DNA from: WHSW01 sp963767285
Lineage (GTDB): Bacteria; Actinomycetota; Thermoleophilia; Solirubrobacterales; 70-9
DNA length: 64,000 bases
NCBI GenBank assembly: GCA_963767285.1
Contig: CAVYDJ010000002.1
Span: 1-64,000, forward strand
Reading direction: 5' to 3'
The translations under genes and the position numbers were made by a program. The notes under the pieces are model-generated. The model was not told where the DNA came from. It ran no database searches and saw only the letters and a program-made list of their open reading frames with translations. Positions 8,660-18,128 of this stretch are shown in pieces (the first letter of the stretch is position 1; each line of letters begins with the position of its first letter).

Positions 8660-10629
8660 CGGTTAAAAAGCGCTGAGCGCGGGTTCAGCGACTTTGCCTC
8701 GCGATAGGCCTCGAGGGCGGCCCCCGTGTTGCCGTTGTAGGCCTCGACTCGCGACAGCACCATCCATGGCCGCCAGTTGGTTGGCTCGTCGCGGGTCGCC
8801 GCGGTTGCCGCCTTCGCTGCGGCAGCGTACTCACCTTGGAGCTCCAGCACGAATGCCTCCTGGAGGGGAGCACTCGCCGCCCATGGCTGTACCTCCTGGG
8901 CGCTGCGGGCACGCTCAAGAGCTCGGTCGAGCTCCCCCGCCGCCGCGTCGTCCTCGCTGCCGCGGACCAGAATCGTCCCCGCCAAGGGGACGCCGATGAG
9001 GACGGTCGCGACGAGCGCTGAGACTCCGAGCAGGAGCCGCGAGTGGATCGGGCGTCCAGCAGCGTGTACGGCGCTTTCACGGTAGTTCAGAATTGCTGCT
9101 GCCAAGCAGAAGAAGGCCACCGGGATCACAGCGAGCTCCCAGGCCCAGTCGATTCCCGCGGCAACCGCGAAGCCGACGGAGCCAGCGGTCGCCGCCGCCA
9201 TCCAGCGGCGATCGTCGCACGGGGCCGCGAGCGTTCGTTTTATCCCGACGGCGAGCACGCCGAACACGAACGCCGCGACAAGCGCGAACCCCACCAGGCC
9301 CGTCTCGCCGAGCGTCTCAAGGTAGAGCGAGTGCGCGTCACGCACGAAGCCCGCGTCGCTTCCCTCGCGGGCCCAGTCGAGCTCGAACGCTCCCGGTCCG
9401 ACCCCAGTTAGAGGCTCGGCCTCGCCGGCATTGAGAGCCGCCGTCCAGTACTGGTAGCGACCGTTTCCGCTGGGGCTCACGAAACGCTCAGAGGTATCCG
9501 ACGGGCCGATCGGTCGCTTGAACTCGGCCCAGCTCTCCGAAAGCTCGCTTGGCAGGCCCGCCGCTATGGCGGCGGCTACGGATACACCCGCGACGATCAG
9601 GCTCAAACGAATGGCCGTCGGGCGGCCCGGTGACGGGACCTTTGGTCCAATCCCGTGGCGAACCGCAAGCGCGGCGGCGGCTCTGAGAAGGCCGACACCC
9701 GTGCAGACGATAAGCACAATCGCGAGCATCTCGTCGCCTTGGTTCAACGCAGCCGCGCTGGAAAGGCCGTCGGTGAGGTCGTCCCGCTGCGTTGCGGCCA
9801 CGATCAGGATCGCCGATCCAGCGACCGCGAGAGTCAGTGTCGGCAGGAGCTCCAGTCGCCGGGGGTAGAGGGCGACGAACGCGATGAGCGCAATCAACAG
9901 CTCGATCGCCCCGCCTCGAGACAGAGTGAAGAACACGGTCAGAGCCATGGCCGGAAGCGCAGCCGTGGCGAGGCACTGCGTGAGTGTGCGCTTGGCCGCA
10001 GTCGCGATCGCTAGGAGAACTGGAACACCAAGAGCGATCAGGATTGCCAACCCGTTCCAGTAGTTGACTGGGTAATTGAGTCGGGCGCGGGCGTAGTCAA
10101 GCGTCTCGGCCGTCTGATCCGCCGGGAACCACGAGGGATGAATTCGGGAGAGAAGCGCGAGAAGGCCTACCAGCGCGATCCCGGCTGCCAGGCCATTGAG
10201 GGCATGCCGGACGGAGCGAGGCCCGATGACGCTGAGCGCGAGCGCGAAAACGCCGAGATAGGCTCCGATCCTGGCAACTTCAACCAGAGTCTTCTCGCTC
10301 GACTCCGTCCAGATGAGCGCGAGGGCCGACCAACCCCCGAACACGGCGAGAAGGGCTAGGGACATCCACCCGGCGCGGCTCACTCTGGTTACAGGCATCA
10401 GCCCAACCAGGACACCTAAGAGGACGATCCACCAGACCGCGATCCCGACTTCACTGCGGATCACGGCGTCATAGCCACCTCCCTCGATGGCCAGGTACAG
10501 CACGAGGACGAACGGCAACGCCGTGGCTGCGATCGCCGGCCCGAGTTCCGAACGGCGTTCGATCGCGGACCGCACAAACCCATGCCGGCGGCGAGCTACG
10601 GTGGGGCGTATGGCAGGAGTTGCGGGCAT
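8656..10629 (-). CDS. O-antigen ligase family membrane protein with TPR tail
   Basis: 657 aa with about a dozen hydrophobic segments and the periplasmic-loop signature of the ligase family near HSLYLETLGETGLVGF. The last 110 residues are soluble and helical with TPR spacing (WAASAPLQEAFVLELQG, WRPWMVLSRVEAYNGN). Such proteins polymerise or attach lipid-linked polysaccharide on the outer face of the membrane. The neighbours (fcl, GT26, glycosylphosphotransferase) fit. The start is the ATG at 10627-10629; a 75-bp divergent spacer separates it from the next gene. Confidence 0.
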   Translation of the reverse strand: MPATPAIRPTVARRRHGFVRSAIERRSELGPAIAATALPFVLVLYLAIEGGGYDAVIRSEVGIAVWWIVLLGVLVGLMPVTRVSRAGWMSLALLAVFGGWSALALIWTESSEKTLVEVARIGAYLGVFALALSVIGPRSVRHALNGLAAGIALVGLLALLSRIHPSWFPADQTAETLDYARARLNYPVNYWNGLAILIALGVPVLLAIATAAKRTLTQCLATAALPAMALTVFFTLSRGGAIELLIALIAFVALYPRRLELLPTLTLAVAGSAILIVAATQRDDLTDGLSSAAALNQGDEMLAIVLIVCTGVGLLRAAAALAVRHGIGPKVPSPGRPTAIRLSLIVAGVSVAAAIAAGLPSELSESWAEFKRPIGPSDTSERFVSPSGNGRYQYWTAALNAGEAEPLTGVGPGAFELDWAREGSDAGFVRDAHSLYLETLGETGLVGFALVAAFVFGVLAVGIKRTLAAPCDDRRWMAAATAGSVGFAVAAGIDWAWELAVIPVAFFCLAAAILNYRESAVHAAGRPIHSRLLLGVSALVATVLIGVPLAGTILVRGSEDDAAAGELDRALERARSAQEVQPWAASAPLQEAFVLELQGEYAAAAKAATAATRDEPTNWRPWMVLSRVEAYNGNTGAALEAYREAKSLNPRSALFNR

Positions 10630-10704
10630 GCAGCAATCAATACGTGCCCGGCCTGGTGATCCTGACGGTGTCAGCCCGTGTGAACCCCTAACGTATTAAC
10701 GAGC

Positions 10705-11262
10705 ATGAAGAAGATTCTGAGCATGGTTCTAATCGCAAGCGCAACGGCGCTGGTAGCCGCGAGTCCCGCCCTCGGGCAGGGTGACTCCGCCGTCGACCAG
10801 TACGTTGAAGATGTTCCCGCCGCAGGCGGAGGAGGTAGTGGCGCCGACAACGGAGGTGGCAACGGCGGCGGCGGCTCGACCCTCCCCGACTCGAGCGCTG
10901 AATCGCTCGACGCCGCGGGCTCGGACGGTCAAGCCGCGGCTGACTTGGCGCAGGAAACGGCACCGCCAACGAGTGCGGTGACCACTACGCCCGCAGATGA
11001 TGGGCAGTCGAGCGGCAGTGGACACAGAAATCGGAACCAGGGCTCGCCGCAAGATAAGCCCGATCCGAATTCGGCTGGGAGCACGAAGCCGGAGCCGGTT
11101 TCGTCGCCAGCTTCCTCGAGCGCAGCCGAAAGCGATAACGGGTCCGACGGGCTCGGTCTCGGGCTGCCGATCTTCCTCGGTGTCGTCCTTCTCGCGGCCG
11201 CCGTTTTCCTGTTGGTCAGAAAGCTCCGGGGCCCCGGGGAGGGTGCTGCGGCGCGAACCTGA
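10705..11262 (+). CDS. secreted low-complexity protein with C-terminal membrane anchor
   Basis: 185 aa. A signal peptide (MKKILSMVLIASATALVAAS, likely cut after ALG) is followed by about 120 residues rich in Gly, Ser, Pro and Asn, then a transmembrane helix (LPIFLGVVLLAAAVFLLV) and a basic end. This is a wall-spanning, membrane-anchored architecture like an LPXTG protein without the motif. No enzyme domain is visible. The function is unknown; it may be a surface linker of the polysaccharide locus. Confidence 0.
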   Translation: MKKILSMVLIASATALVAASPALGQGDSAVDQYVEDVPAAGGGGSGADNGGGNGGGGSTLPDSSAESLDAAGSDGQAAADLAQETAPPTSAVTTTPADDGQSSGSGHRNRNQGSPQDKPDPNSAGSTKPEPVSSPASSSAAESDNGSDGLGLGLPIFLGVVLLAAAVFLLVRKLRGPGEGAAART

Positions 11263-11428
11263 GCCTGCGGATGGCGTCGGGGCGAACCCGCCTCAACGTA
11301 GCACCGGACAGATCTCGCGCTATCCTTGCGCGGTCCTCGTGCCTCGCCCTGCTGAGTGGGTGCGGCGGAGGTCTTTTTTCTGTCGGGGCCGAGTCGGTCC
11401 CGGCACCGAGTGACCAGGAGAGCGCCAG

Positions 11429-11593
11429 ATGGCTCGCGGAGACGTTCGAATCGCCGTAACCCTCGCCTGCGAGGAGTGCAAGCGGCGCAACTACCAGACC
11501 AACAAGTCGCGGCGAAATACGCCCGACCGCATCGAGATGCGCAAGTACTGCCGCTGGTGCGGCCACCACACGGCGCACAAGGAAACGCGCTAG
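11429..11593 (+). CDS. rpmG: 50S ribosomal protein L33
   Basis: 54 aa. MARGDVRIAVTLACEECKRR starts the protein, and two CxxC pairs (CEEC, CRWC) make the zinc-binding form of L33. AGGAG lies 9 bases before the ATG. It precedes secE by 10 bp, the usual actinobacterial order. A TATCCT-like hexamer about 110 bp upstream could be its promoter; the 166 bp before it contain no tRNA that I can fold. Confidence 0.
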   Translation: MARGDVRIAVTLACEECKRRNYQTNKSRRNTPDRIEMRKYCRWCGHHTAHKETR

Positions 11594-11603
11594 CCGCCGG
11601 ATC

Positions 11604-12159
11604 GTGGCGAAGACGCGAGCACAGCGAAAGGCCGAGCAGCGCCGCAAGGCGGCGCTGCAGGAGGGCCGCACCGACGCCGAGCTGACCGAGGAGTCGCGCG
11701 CCCAGCACGACACCCAGGTCGGCGAGACGGGCTATGAGATCGAGGCCGAGCTCGCCGAGCGCGGCGTCCCGCTCGACGAGCTGACCGGCAAGGCCGATGC
11801 GCCTCCGGAGGCGCCGGCGCCGTCGAGGGCCGACGTCCCGGCTACGCCCGAGGCGCGAGCCGGTCGACAAGATCAGCCGCCGCGCCCAGCGCCAGGCCGA
11901 CAAGGAGCGCAAGCAGAAGGCCAAGGAGTCGGAGCAGAGGCGCGCCCCGAAGGCGCCCGCGCAGGCCGAGAAGCGCCAGCGCGGCGGGGTGATCGGGTTC
12001 TTCATCTCCTGCTGGGCAGAGCTGAAGCGCGTCCAGTGGCCCGACCGCGAGACCCTGATTCAGGCCTCGGCGATCACCCTCGTCTTCATCACGATCATGG
12101 CCGCCTACCTCGGCGTCCTCGACGCGATCTTCAACTGGCTCGTGCAGCGCATCATCTAG
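11604..12159 (+). CDS. secE: preprotein translocase subunit SecE, frameshifted here
   Basis: The N-terminal half reads from a GTG at 11604 (AKTRAQRKAEQRRKAAL, then an acidic stretch), and the C-terminal half reads one frame over from about 11855 (EPVDKISRRAQRQADK, GVIGFFISCWAELKRVQWP and one membrane helix, ending LVQRII). Together they make a SecE with a long soluble N-terminal extension. SecE joins SecY and SecG in the export channel. SecE should be essential and no slippery sequence is seen at the switch, so the one-base discrepancy near 11855 is probably a sequence error. Confidence 0.
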
Positions 12160-12203
12160 CGCCCGCCGGTCCCCAATCCACTAACGAAAGCTTCGAATCA
12201 CCC

Positions 12204-12725
12204 ATGTTCCGCTGGTACGTCATCAACACCTACTCCGGGCACGAGAACAAGGTCAAGGCCAATCTCGAGCACCGCGTCGAGACCATGTCGGCATCGGGCC
12301 GCGTCCGCCAGGTCGTCGTTCCCAGCGAGGAGGTCGCGGAGCTCAAGGACGGAAAGCGCGAGATGGTCACGAAGCGGACCATGCCTGGCTACGTGCTGGT
12401 CAACATGGAGATGACCGACGACACCTGGGGCCTGGTCAAGAACACCCCGGGCGTGACCGGGTTCGTGGGCTCGCGCAACAAGCCGATCCCGCTCTCACAG
12501 CCCGAGGTCGACCGCCTGTTGCATCGCGAGACCGCCGAGCGCCCGCGCACCCACGCGCAGTTCGAACTTGGTGAGACCGTGAAGGTGATCTCCGGTCCGC
12601 TGTCGGACTTCTCGGGCGAGATCGCCGAGATCAACGAGGACGCGGCCAAGCTCAAGGTGCTGGTCTCGATCTTCGGCCGGGAGACCCCGGTCGAGGTCGG
12701 TTACGACCAGGTGAAGAAGATCTAG
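12204..12725 (+). CDS. nusG: transcription termination/antitermination protein NusG
   Basis: 173 aa. The NGN domain (FRWYVINTYSGHENKVK, MPGYVLVNMEM, GVTGFVGS) is followed by a KOW domain (GETVKVISGPLSDFSGEIAEI). The ATG at 12204 begins the conserved W-Y-V-I block. NusG binds the RNA polymerase clamp and couples it to Rho or ribosomes. The usual next gene, rplK, is displaced by about 2.8 kb. Confidence 0.
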   Translation: MFRWYVINTYSGHENKVKANLEHRVETMSASGRVRQVVVPSEEVAELKDGKREMVTKRTMPGYVLVNMEMTDDTWGLVKNTPGVTGFVGSRNKPIPLSQPEVDRLLHRETAERPRTHAQFELGETVKVISGPLSDFSGEIAEINEDAAKLKVLVSIFGRETPVEVGYDQVKKI

Positions 12726-12810
12726 CGAACCCCGCTTCGATCACCGCGTGTTCGCAACTCGGCTTCGCGCGATGTGTCAAGAACCCTAGAAGAGGGAAGT
12801 ACGCCCAACT

Positions 12811-14319
12811 ATGCGCTTGCGACAATCGACAACAATCGCCGACTTTCACGACGATCGCGGTGGCGATCGCGTGCGGTGGCCTGCCCCCGCCGCGGCTCAG
12901 GACGTCGTGGAGTTCGGCTCGCTGGAGGAGAGCGTGCCGACGATCCTCCGCCCGGAGGTGGCCGCGGAGCCCGACCCACCGGAGTTGGCGAGGAAGGGCC
13001 CGAAGCAGTTTCTCACGGCGATCGACGGTACGCATGAGTATCTGTCGCACGATCCCGCGGAGCGGGACCGATGGTTCGATGAGTCCGCTGCCTTGGGTGC
13101 GGGCATGGTCCGGATCCTGGTCGACTGGAACGACGTCACGTCCGGAGCCCCGGCCGACCCGGACGAATCCGGCCGATCCCGGCTACAACTTTTCCAGGGT
13201 GGACGCAGCGGTCGTTGCCGCCGCCGAGCGCGAACCTGCCCGTGATGCTGACGTTCCTGGTGGCACCCCGTTTCGCTCAGCAGGGCACGCCGGCATCGGA
13301 CCAAGAAGGCGTCGGGCCAGGCACGTGGAAGCCCGAGCCGAAGGCTCTGGAAGACTTCGCGACGGCGGTAGCTACGCGGTACTCCGGGACGTTCGAGCGG
13401 CTTGCCCCGCGTGGGCGATCTATCGAGCCCTGGAACGAGCCGAACATCAACTACTACATGGCTCCGCAGTACGAGGGCAATCGCCTCGTGTCCGTCGATC
13501 GCTACCGGAAGATGGTTCGCGGGGTCGACCGCGCGGTCGACTCGGTCCATCCGGACAACCGCATCGTCGTCGGCGGCACGGCGCCTTACGGTGAGGAGCC
13601 CGGCGGGTCCCGGACCCGACCGCTCGTCGTTCCTTCGCAAGCTGCTCTGTCTCAACGATCGAACTGAAGGCGACCAAGTGCCCGGACAAGACCCCGCTCG
13701 ACATCCTGAGCCATCACCCGATCAACACGTCCGGGCGGGCCACACACGAGCGCGGTCGAGCGACGACGACGCTTCGACACCGGACTTGGCAATGTCGAGC
13801 GAGTCGCTGCGGGCGGCCGAGCGCGCAGGGACGATCGCCGGCAAGCGACGGCACCACCAACTCTGGGCGACCGAGTTCTGGTGGTCGAGCGTTCCCGGAC
13901 GGATCGCCCAGCGAGCGCCGGGCATCAAGAAGCACGCCCTCGTACGTCGAAGAGGCGCTCTACTCTTCTGGGAGGCCGGGGCGGACGCCGCCGTCTACTA
14001 CACGCTGCGTCGACGAAAACGGGACGACTACCTCGGCCTCTTCTTCGAGGACGGAAAGCCAAAGCCGGCAGCGATTGCGTTCCGCTTCCCGTTCGTCACC
14101 GAACGCAAAGCGGACAAGAAGGTCTTCGCCTGGGGCAAGGCGCCGGTCTCGGGCAAGGTCGTCATCGAGGAGAAGGCCGGTAACGGCTGGCGCAAGGTCC
14201 ACTCCGAGAACGCCAAGGCCGGCAAGGTCTTCACCGCCGACCTGAAGCTGAAGGGCAAGGCCAAGCTCCGCGCCTCGATCGGCGGGGACGAGAGCCTCGT
14301 CTGGACCCAGAAGGGCTAG
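12811..14319 (+). pseudogene. secreted clan GH-A glycoside hydrolase, several frameshifts
   Basis: Pieces in three frames combine to one enzyme: a signal peptide region, GPKQFLTAIDGTHEYL, ERDRWFDESAALGAGMVRIL, IEPWNEPNINYYMAP (the Asn-Glu acid/base motif), LWATEFWWSS (the nucleophile Glu), then a beta-sandwich tail (KGKAKLRASIGGDESLVW). Frames change near 13195, 13600 and between 13700 and 13960, and the signal peptide is also scrambled. The substrate is unknown; xylanase- or glucanase-like relatives act outside the cell. It is foreign to the nusG-rplK order and shares its last 4 bases with the convergent gene. Confidence 0.
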
Positions 14320-15521
14320 CGCCGCCCGAGCACCCTGAATCGCGCGGTCGCCGGCGAAGGGTCGGCGTTGCCCGCCGTGTCGGTCGCCTCGACCGAGAAC
14401 TTGTGGCGGCCGGGCTCCAGAGCGCCGTACTTCTCCGGTGAGTCGCATGGCTCGAACCGCCCGCGGTCGAGCCGGCAGCGGAAGCTCGACCCCGCTTCGC
14501 TCGACTCGAACCGGAAGCTGGCCGTCGTCCGCTTGCTCTCCGGCTTCGGCGCCTTCGTGATCGTCGTCTGCGGTGGGGTGCGGTCGAGCGGCGGGCCGAC
14601 CGCCCAGTCGGGGTCGGCGGGGGACGTCGCCCCGCTGAGCGGCAGCGGCACCGGCGACAGCCCGCCCGCCGCGGCGGTGACAAGGCCGCCGTCGGCGACG
14701 TAGACGACCCGGGTCGTGTCAGGGGAGAACGAGGCCGAGCGCTCGCTGCGGGCAGGGTCGACCGCCAGCGGATACTCGTCGGTCCCGTCGTTGCTGTAGG
14801 CGGTGAGGACGTCGCTGGTCCCGGGGTTCGCCGGGTCGGCCTGCGTGTAGGCCAGCCGGGCCATGTCGGGCATGATCGCCGGCTCGGTCTGGTCGAGCGA
14901 GCTGCGGGTCGTGGTCGAGATCGCCGTCGGGTTGGGCGCGTCGGCGACGGTCACGTACGCGACGTCGAAGTTGCCCGAGACATCGGTCGCCAGGACCACG
15001 AATCGCCCGTCGCTCGAGTACTGGGGCCAAAGGTCGTTGCCCGGAGCGGTGAGCAGGGCGCCTGCGCCCGAGCCGTCGGCGGCCATCGTCCACAGGTCGA
15101 AGCCGGTGCCGGCACTCCGGTCGGAGGCGAACGCGATCCGGGTCCCGTCGGGCGAGACGGCGGGCATCCGGTCGGCGAAGCCGTCGTTCGTCAACCGGCG
15201 CGGCGCCGAGCCGTCGGCGGCCATCGCCCAGATTTCGCCCGCGGCGCCGGTGCCGACCGCGAACGCGACCAGTCCGTTCGGCGCGACCGAGGGGTCGTGG
15301 CCCTCGCCGGCGCCGCCGGGAAGGTCGGTCAGGTTCACGAGTCCGGAGCCGTCGGGGTTCACCGACCAGACGTCGGCGGTCGCCGCACCCGGTGCCAGGG
15401 CGCTGAAGTAGATCCGCCCGTTCGCTCCGTTGAACGCGGCCCCCGCTCCGGCCGGCACGGCCAACGCCGCGATCGCCGCGGCGGCCAAACACCATCCCTG
15501 TATCCTCGTCCGCCGCGCCAT
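14316..15521 (-). CDS. secreted TolB-like beta-propeller (PD40) protein
   Basis: 401 aa. A signal peptide (LAAAAIAALAVPAGAGAA) precedes repeated blades of the type DVWSVNPDGSGLVNLT, EIWAMAADGSAPRRLT and DLWTMAADGSG, each followed by SPDGTRIAF-like strands. The C-terminus is an Ig-like Cys domain (FRCRLDRGRFEPC, DTAGNADPS) that recurs at 27.8 kb. It is probably a surface binding protein. Its ATG (15519-15521) shares the palindrome CCATGG with the divergent rplK start. Confidence 0.
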   Translation of the reverse strand: MARRTRIQGWCLAAAAIAALAVPAGAGAAFNGANGRIYFSALAPGAATADVWSVNPDGSGLVNLTDLPGGAGEGHDPSVAPNGLVAFAVGTGAAGEIWAMAADGSAPRRLTNDGFADRMPAVSPDGTRIAFASDRSAGTGFDLWTMAADGSGAGALLTAPGNDLWPQYSSDGRFVVLATDVSGNFDVAYVTVADAPNPTAISTTTRSSLDQTEPAIMPDMARLAYTQADPANPGTSDVLTAYSNDGTDEYPLAVDPARSERSASFSPDTTRVVYVADGGLVTAAAGGLSPVPLPLSGATSPADPDWAVGPPLDRTPPQTTITKAPKPESKRTTASFRFESSEAGSSFRCRLDRGRFEPCDSPEKYGALEPGRHKFSVEATDTAGNADPSPATARFRVLGRR

Positions 15522-15954
15522 GGCTAAGAAAGTACTCACCCTGATCAAGCTCCAGATCCCCGCCGGGGCCGCCAATCCGGCGCCCCCGGTCGGCCCTGCC
15601 CTGGGCCAGCACGGGGTCAACATCATGGAGTTCTGCAAGGCGTTCAACTCCCGCACCCAGGCGGACACCGGGACGATCATCCCGGTCGAGATCACGGTCT
15701 TCGAGGACCGCTCGTTCACCTTCATCACCAAGACGCCGCCCGCGGCGGTGCTGATCCGCGAGGCGCTCGGGATCCCGAAGGGCTCGGGCGAGCCCAACCG
15801 CGAGAAGGTCGGGACCCTGACCGCGGCGCAGTGCCGGGCGATCGCCGAGCGCAAGATGCCCGACCTGAACGCCAACGACCTCGACGCGGCCTCGAAGATC
15901 ATCGCGGGCACCGCCCGCTCGATGGGCGTCCTGGTCGAGGGGGTCGACGCCTGA
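15520..15954 (+). CDS. rplK: 50S ribosomal protein L11
   Basis: 144 aa, typical length. The N-terminal KLQIPAGAANPAPPVGPALG and C-terminal RNA-binding domain (GTARSMGVLVEG) are intact. It forms the GTPase-associated centre with 23S rRNA. No Shine-Dalgarno is visible; TATCCT at 15501-15506 lies 13 bases before the ATG, inside the opposite gene's coding region, so the mRNA leader would be only a few bases long. TGATG overlap with rplA. Confidence 0.
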   Translation: MAKKVLTLIKLQIPAGAANPAPPVGPALGQHGVNIMEFCKAFNSRTQADTGTIIPVEITVFEDRSFTFITKTPPAAVLIREALGIPKGSGEPNREKVGTLTAAQCRAIAERKMPDLNANDLDAASKIIAGTARSMGVLVEGVDA

Positions 15955-16760
15955 TGTCCCGCAACCGTGGCAAGCGCTACCGCGAGGCGATCGACGCGGT
16001 CGACCGCACCCACGCCTACCCGCCGGCCGAGGCGATTGCTCTCGTCAAGAAGACCGCCGGCACGAAGTTCGACGAGACAATCGAGGTCCACCTGCGCCTC
16101 GGTGTCAACGTCCGCCACGCGGAGGAGCAGCTGCGCGGCACGCTCGCGATGCCCAACGGGCTCGGCAAGTCGATCACCGTCGCGGTGTTCGCCGACGGCG
16201 ACGCCGCCCGTGCGGCGAACGAGGCCGGGGCCGACTTCGTCGGCGCCCAGGATCTCGCCGACCGCGTCGAGGAGGGCTGGACCGACTTCGATGTCGCGAT
16301 CGCCACCCCGTCGCTGATGGGGCCGGTGGTCTCGAAGCTCGGCCGCGTGCTCGGCCCGCAGGGCAAGATGCCGAACCCGAAGGTCGGCACGGTCACCGAC
16401 GACGTCGGCAAGGCGGTCACCGAGGCGAAGGCCGGCAAGGTCGAGTACCGCACCGACCGCCAGGCGATCGTTCATTTGACGCTCGGCAAGGCGAGCTTCG
16501 ACGAGCGCGCCCTGCTGGAGAACTACGCCGCGATCATCGACGAGATCGTCCGCGCGAAGCCGGCCGCCGCTAAGGGCCGCTACCTGCTGTCGATCACCCT
16601 CGCGAGCTCGATGGGCCCCGGCGTCCGGGTCGACCCCTCGCGCGTCCGCGACTCGGAGATCCTCGCCGACCTCGCGTCGGGTGGCAACGGCGCTGACGGC
16701 GACGACGGGGAAGCACCGCCGCCGGCCGATTCGGCGGAGGCCGAGCCAGCCACCGCCTGA
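15954..16760 (+). CDS. rplA: 50S ribosomal protein L1
   Basis: 268 aa against about 230 for the family; the extra is an acidic Gly/Asp/Pro/Ala tail after the normal end (SGGNGADGDDGEAPPPADSA). Core motifs include GLGKSITVAVFADGD, LMGPVVSKLGRVLGPQGKMP and SSMGPGVRVD. L1 binds the 23S stalk near the E site and, in many bacteria, represses its own mRNA. The ATG overlaps the rplK stop. Confidence 0.
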   Translation: MSRNRGKRYREAIDAVDRTHAYPPAEAIALVKKTAGTKFDETIEVHLRLGVNVRHAEEQLRGTLAMPNGLGKSITVAVFADGDAARAANEAGADFVGAQDLADRVEEGWTDFDVAIATPSLMGPVVSKLGRVLGPQGKMPNPKVGTVTDDVGKAVTEAKAGKVEYRTDRQAIVHLTLGKASFDERALLENYAAIIDEIVRAKPAAAKGRYLLSITLASSMGPGVRVDPSRVRDSEILADLASGGNGADGDDGEAPPPADSAEAEPATA

Positions 16761-16846
16761 GCCGACGTCACGTTCCGCCCGCTCTCCGGGTAGCCACACG
16801 CGGCGCGGGTTCTACGCATCCGTGGGTAACACAATCTGTCTGTTCC

Positions 16847-17024
16847 GTGACCGCCGAGGACCGTCATCCCGACCTGCTTGACCGTGCGACTGCGGCCCTC
16901 GAGCGGATCGACGCGACCTTCGAGCGACAGGCCGCATCGTTCGATCGCCATGGGTGACGCGATCCGCGCGAACACCCGGGCCGTGCTGTCGGTCCTCGAT
17001 CGGCTCGGTCCGGCGACGGGCTGA
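16847..17024 (+). other. possible small protein in two frames, weak
   Basis: A GTG at 16847 reads VTAEDRHPDLLDRATAALER and continues to TGA at 16957. An ATG at 16950 in the next frame reads MGDAIRANTRAVLSVLDRLG to TGA at 17024. Both have the charged, helical look of one coiled-coil protein split by a frameshift. It sits in the 432-bp rplA-rplJ spacer. No family is recognised, and it could be chance coding in GC-rich DNA. Confidence 0.
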
Positions 17025-17132
17025 GCCGTCCGCTAACCTCACGCCTCGCATAACCGCCCGAGACCGTCGGCGGGGCCGCGCAGAGTGGCCCGGAAGACCG
17101 GCGCAGGTGAGTTCGAGAGCCCACGCTTCTTC

Positions 17133-17159
17133 GAGCCTGCCTGCGCGCAGGCTCTTTTT
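17133..17159 (+). terminator. intrinsic terminator in the rplJ leader (probable attenuator)
   Basis: Stem GAGCCTGC (17133-17140) pairs with GCAGGCTC (17147-17154), loop CTGCGC, then TTTTT. It lies 33 bases before the rplJ ATG with no gene ending nearby, as expected of an L10-leader attenuator. The upstream half of the leader (from about 17040) could form the protein-binding element; I cannot prove that fold. Confidence 0.
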
Positions 17160-17192
17160 CGTTCGGTCGGGGCAGATCGAGGAAGACTTCAG

Positions 17193-18125
17193 ATGGATCG
17201 AACTCAAAAGGAAGCGGCCGTCGCCGAGCTGACCGAGGACCTGAAGGGCGCCGAGGCGATCTTCGCGGTCGACTACCGCGGGATCAGCGTCACCGAGGCG
17301 GCCGAGCTGCGCACCAAGCTGCGCGAGGCCGACGCCGTCTTCAAGGTGGTCAAGAACCGGCTCGCGAAGCGGGCCTCGGCGGACGCCGGCACCGAGACGC
17401 TTGACGAGTTCCTCGTCGGCCCGACCGCGCTCACCCTGATCCAGGGCGACGCGGTGGTCGCGGCGAAGGCGCTCGCGGATTTCGCGAAGATCAACGAGGA
17501 GCTCCAGTACAAGGGCGGGATCATGGACGGGGAGGCGCTCGACCCCGAGGGCTTCAAGGTGATCGCGCGTCTGCCGGGCGTCGACGTCCTGCGCGGCCAG
17601 CTGACCGGCCTCGTTGCCAGTCCGCTCACCGGTCTCGTTGCGGGGATGAGCAACCTGATCTCCGGCTTGGGGCGCCAGCTCGCCCAGATCGCCGAGCAGG
17701 GCCTGGTCACCGGCGAGCCGCCGGCGGCCGAGGAGGCGCCCGCGGCCGAGGCCGAGGAGGCGCCCGCGGAGGAGCCCGCGGCCGAGGCCGAGGAGCCCGC
17801 CGCCGAGGCGGAGGAGGGCGCGCCCCCGGCCGAGCACGCCGAGGAGGAGGCGCAGCCGGAGGAGCCCGACGAGGCCCCGGCCGAGGAGCCGCCCGGCGAC
17901 GAGCCCGCCGCCGAAGAGACTTCAGAGGAGCCCGATGACGAGGCTCCAGACGTAGCAGAGAACGAAACCGACCCCGACACGCCCGGAGGCGAAGCCGAGG
18001 ACGTGGCGGGCAGTGATTCAGACGACAACAGCGACGACAACGAAGCGGAGTCGTCCGAGGGATCCGAGCCGGAAGGCGAAGACCCCGAGGATTCGGATTC
18101 CGGGACGACTACCGAGGAGGAATAG
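17193..18125 (+). CDS. rplJ: 50S ribosomal protein L10 with long acidic tail
   Basis: 310 aa; residues 1-175 are a normal L10 (AIFAVDYRGISVTEAAELR, FKVVKNRLAKRA, L12-binding helix LISGLGRQLAQIAEQ). About 135 further residues are almost only Glu, Ala, Pro, Asp and Ser, longer than in any L10 I know. L10 carries the L7/L12 dimers of the stalk. Residues about 259-275 (DPDTPGGEAEDVAGSDS) nearly match the end of L4 in this window, also at DNA level. The tail is in frame to the stop just before rplL. Confidence 0.
   Translation: MDRTQKEAAVAELTEDLKGAEAIFAVDYRGISVTEAAELRTKLREADAVFKVVKNRLAKRASADAGTETLDEFLVGPTALTLIQGDAVVAAKALADFAKINEELQYKGGIMDGEALDPEGFKVIARLPGVDVLRGQLTGLVASPLTGLVAGMSNLISGLGRQLAQIAEQGLVTGEPPAAEEAPAAEAEEAPAEEPAAEAEEPAAEAEEGAPPAEHAEEEAQPEEPDEAPAEEPPGDEPAAEETSEEPDDEAPDVAENETDPDTPGGEAEDVAGSDSDDNSDDNEAESSEGSEPEGEDPEDSDSGTTTEEE
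17967..18017 (+). repeat. repeat copy A shared by L10 and L4 tails
   Basis: Encodes DPDTPGGEAEDVAGSDS. Bases 17981-18007 match 42781-42807 with one mismatch; the core GGCGAAGCCGAGGACGTGGC is identical. The match crosses synonymous positions, so it is more than shared amino-acid bias. Confidence 0.
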
Positions 18126-18128
18126 AAA

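Noticed and set aside
11797..11860. Arg-rich start of the second secE frame as the true N-terminus
   Set aside because: RLRRRRRRRG is the shadow of the acidic/Pro stretch in the other frame; the conserved SecE N-terminal pattern starts at 11604.
15522..16799. N-terminal extension of the beta-propeller gene across rplK and rplA
   Set aside because: The extension is antisense to two conserved genes; the signal peptide starts at the ATG at 15521.
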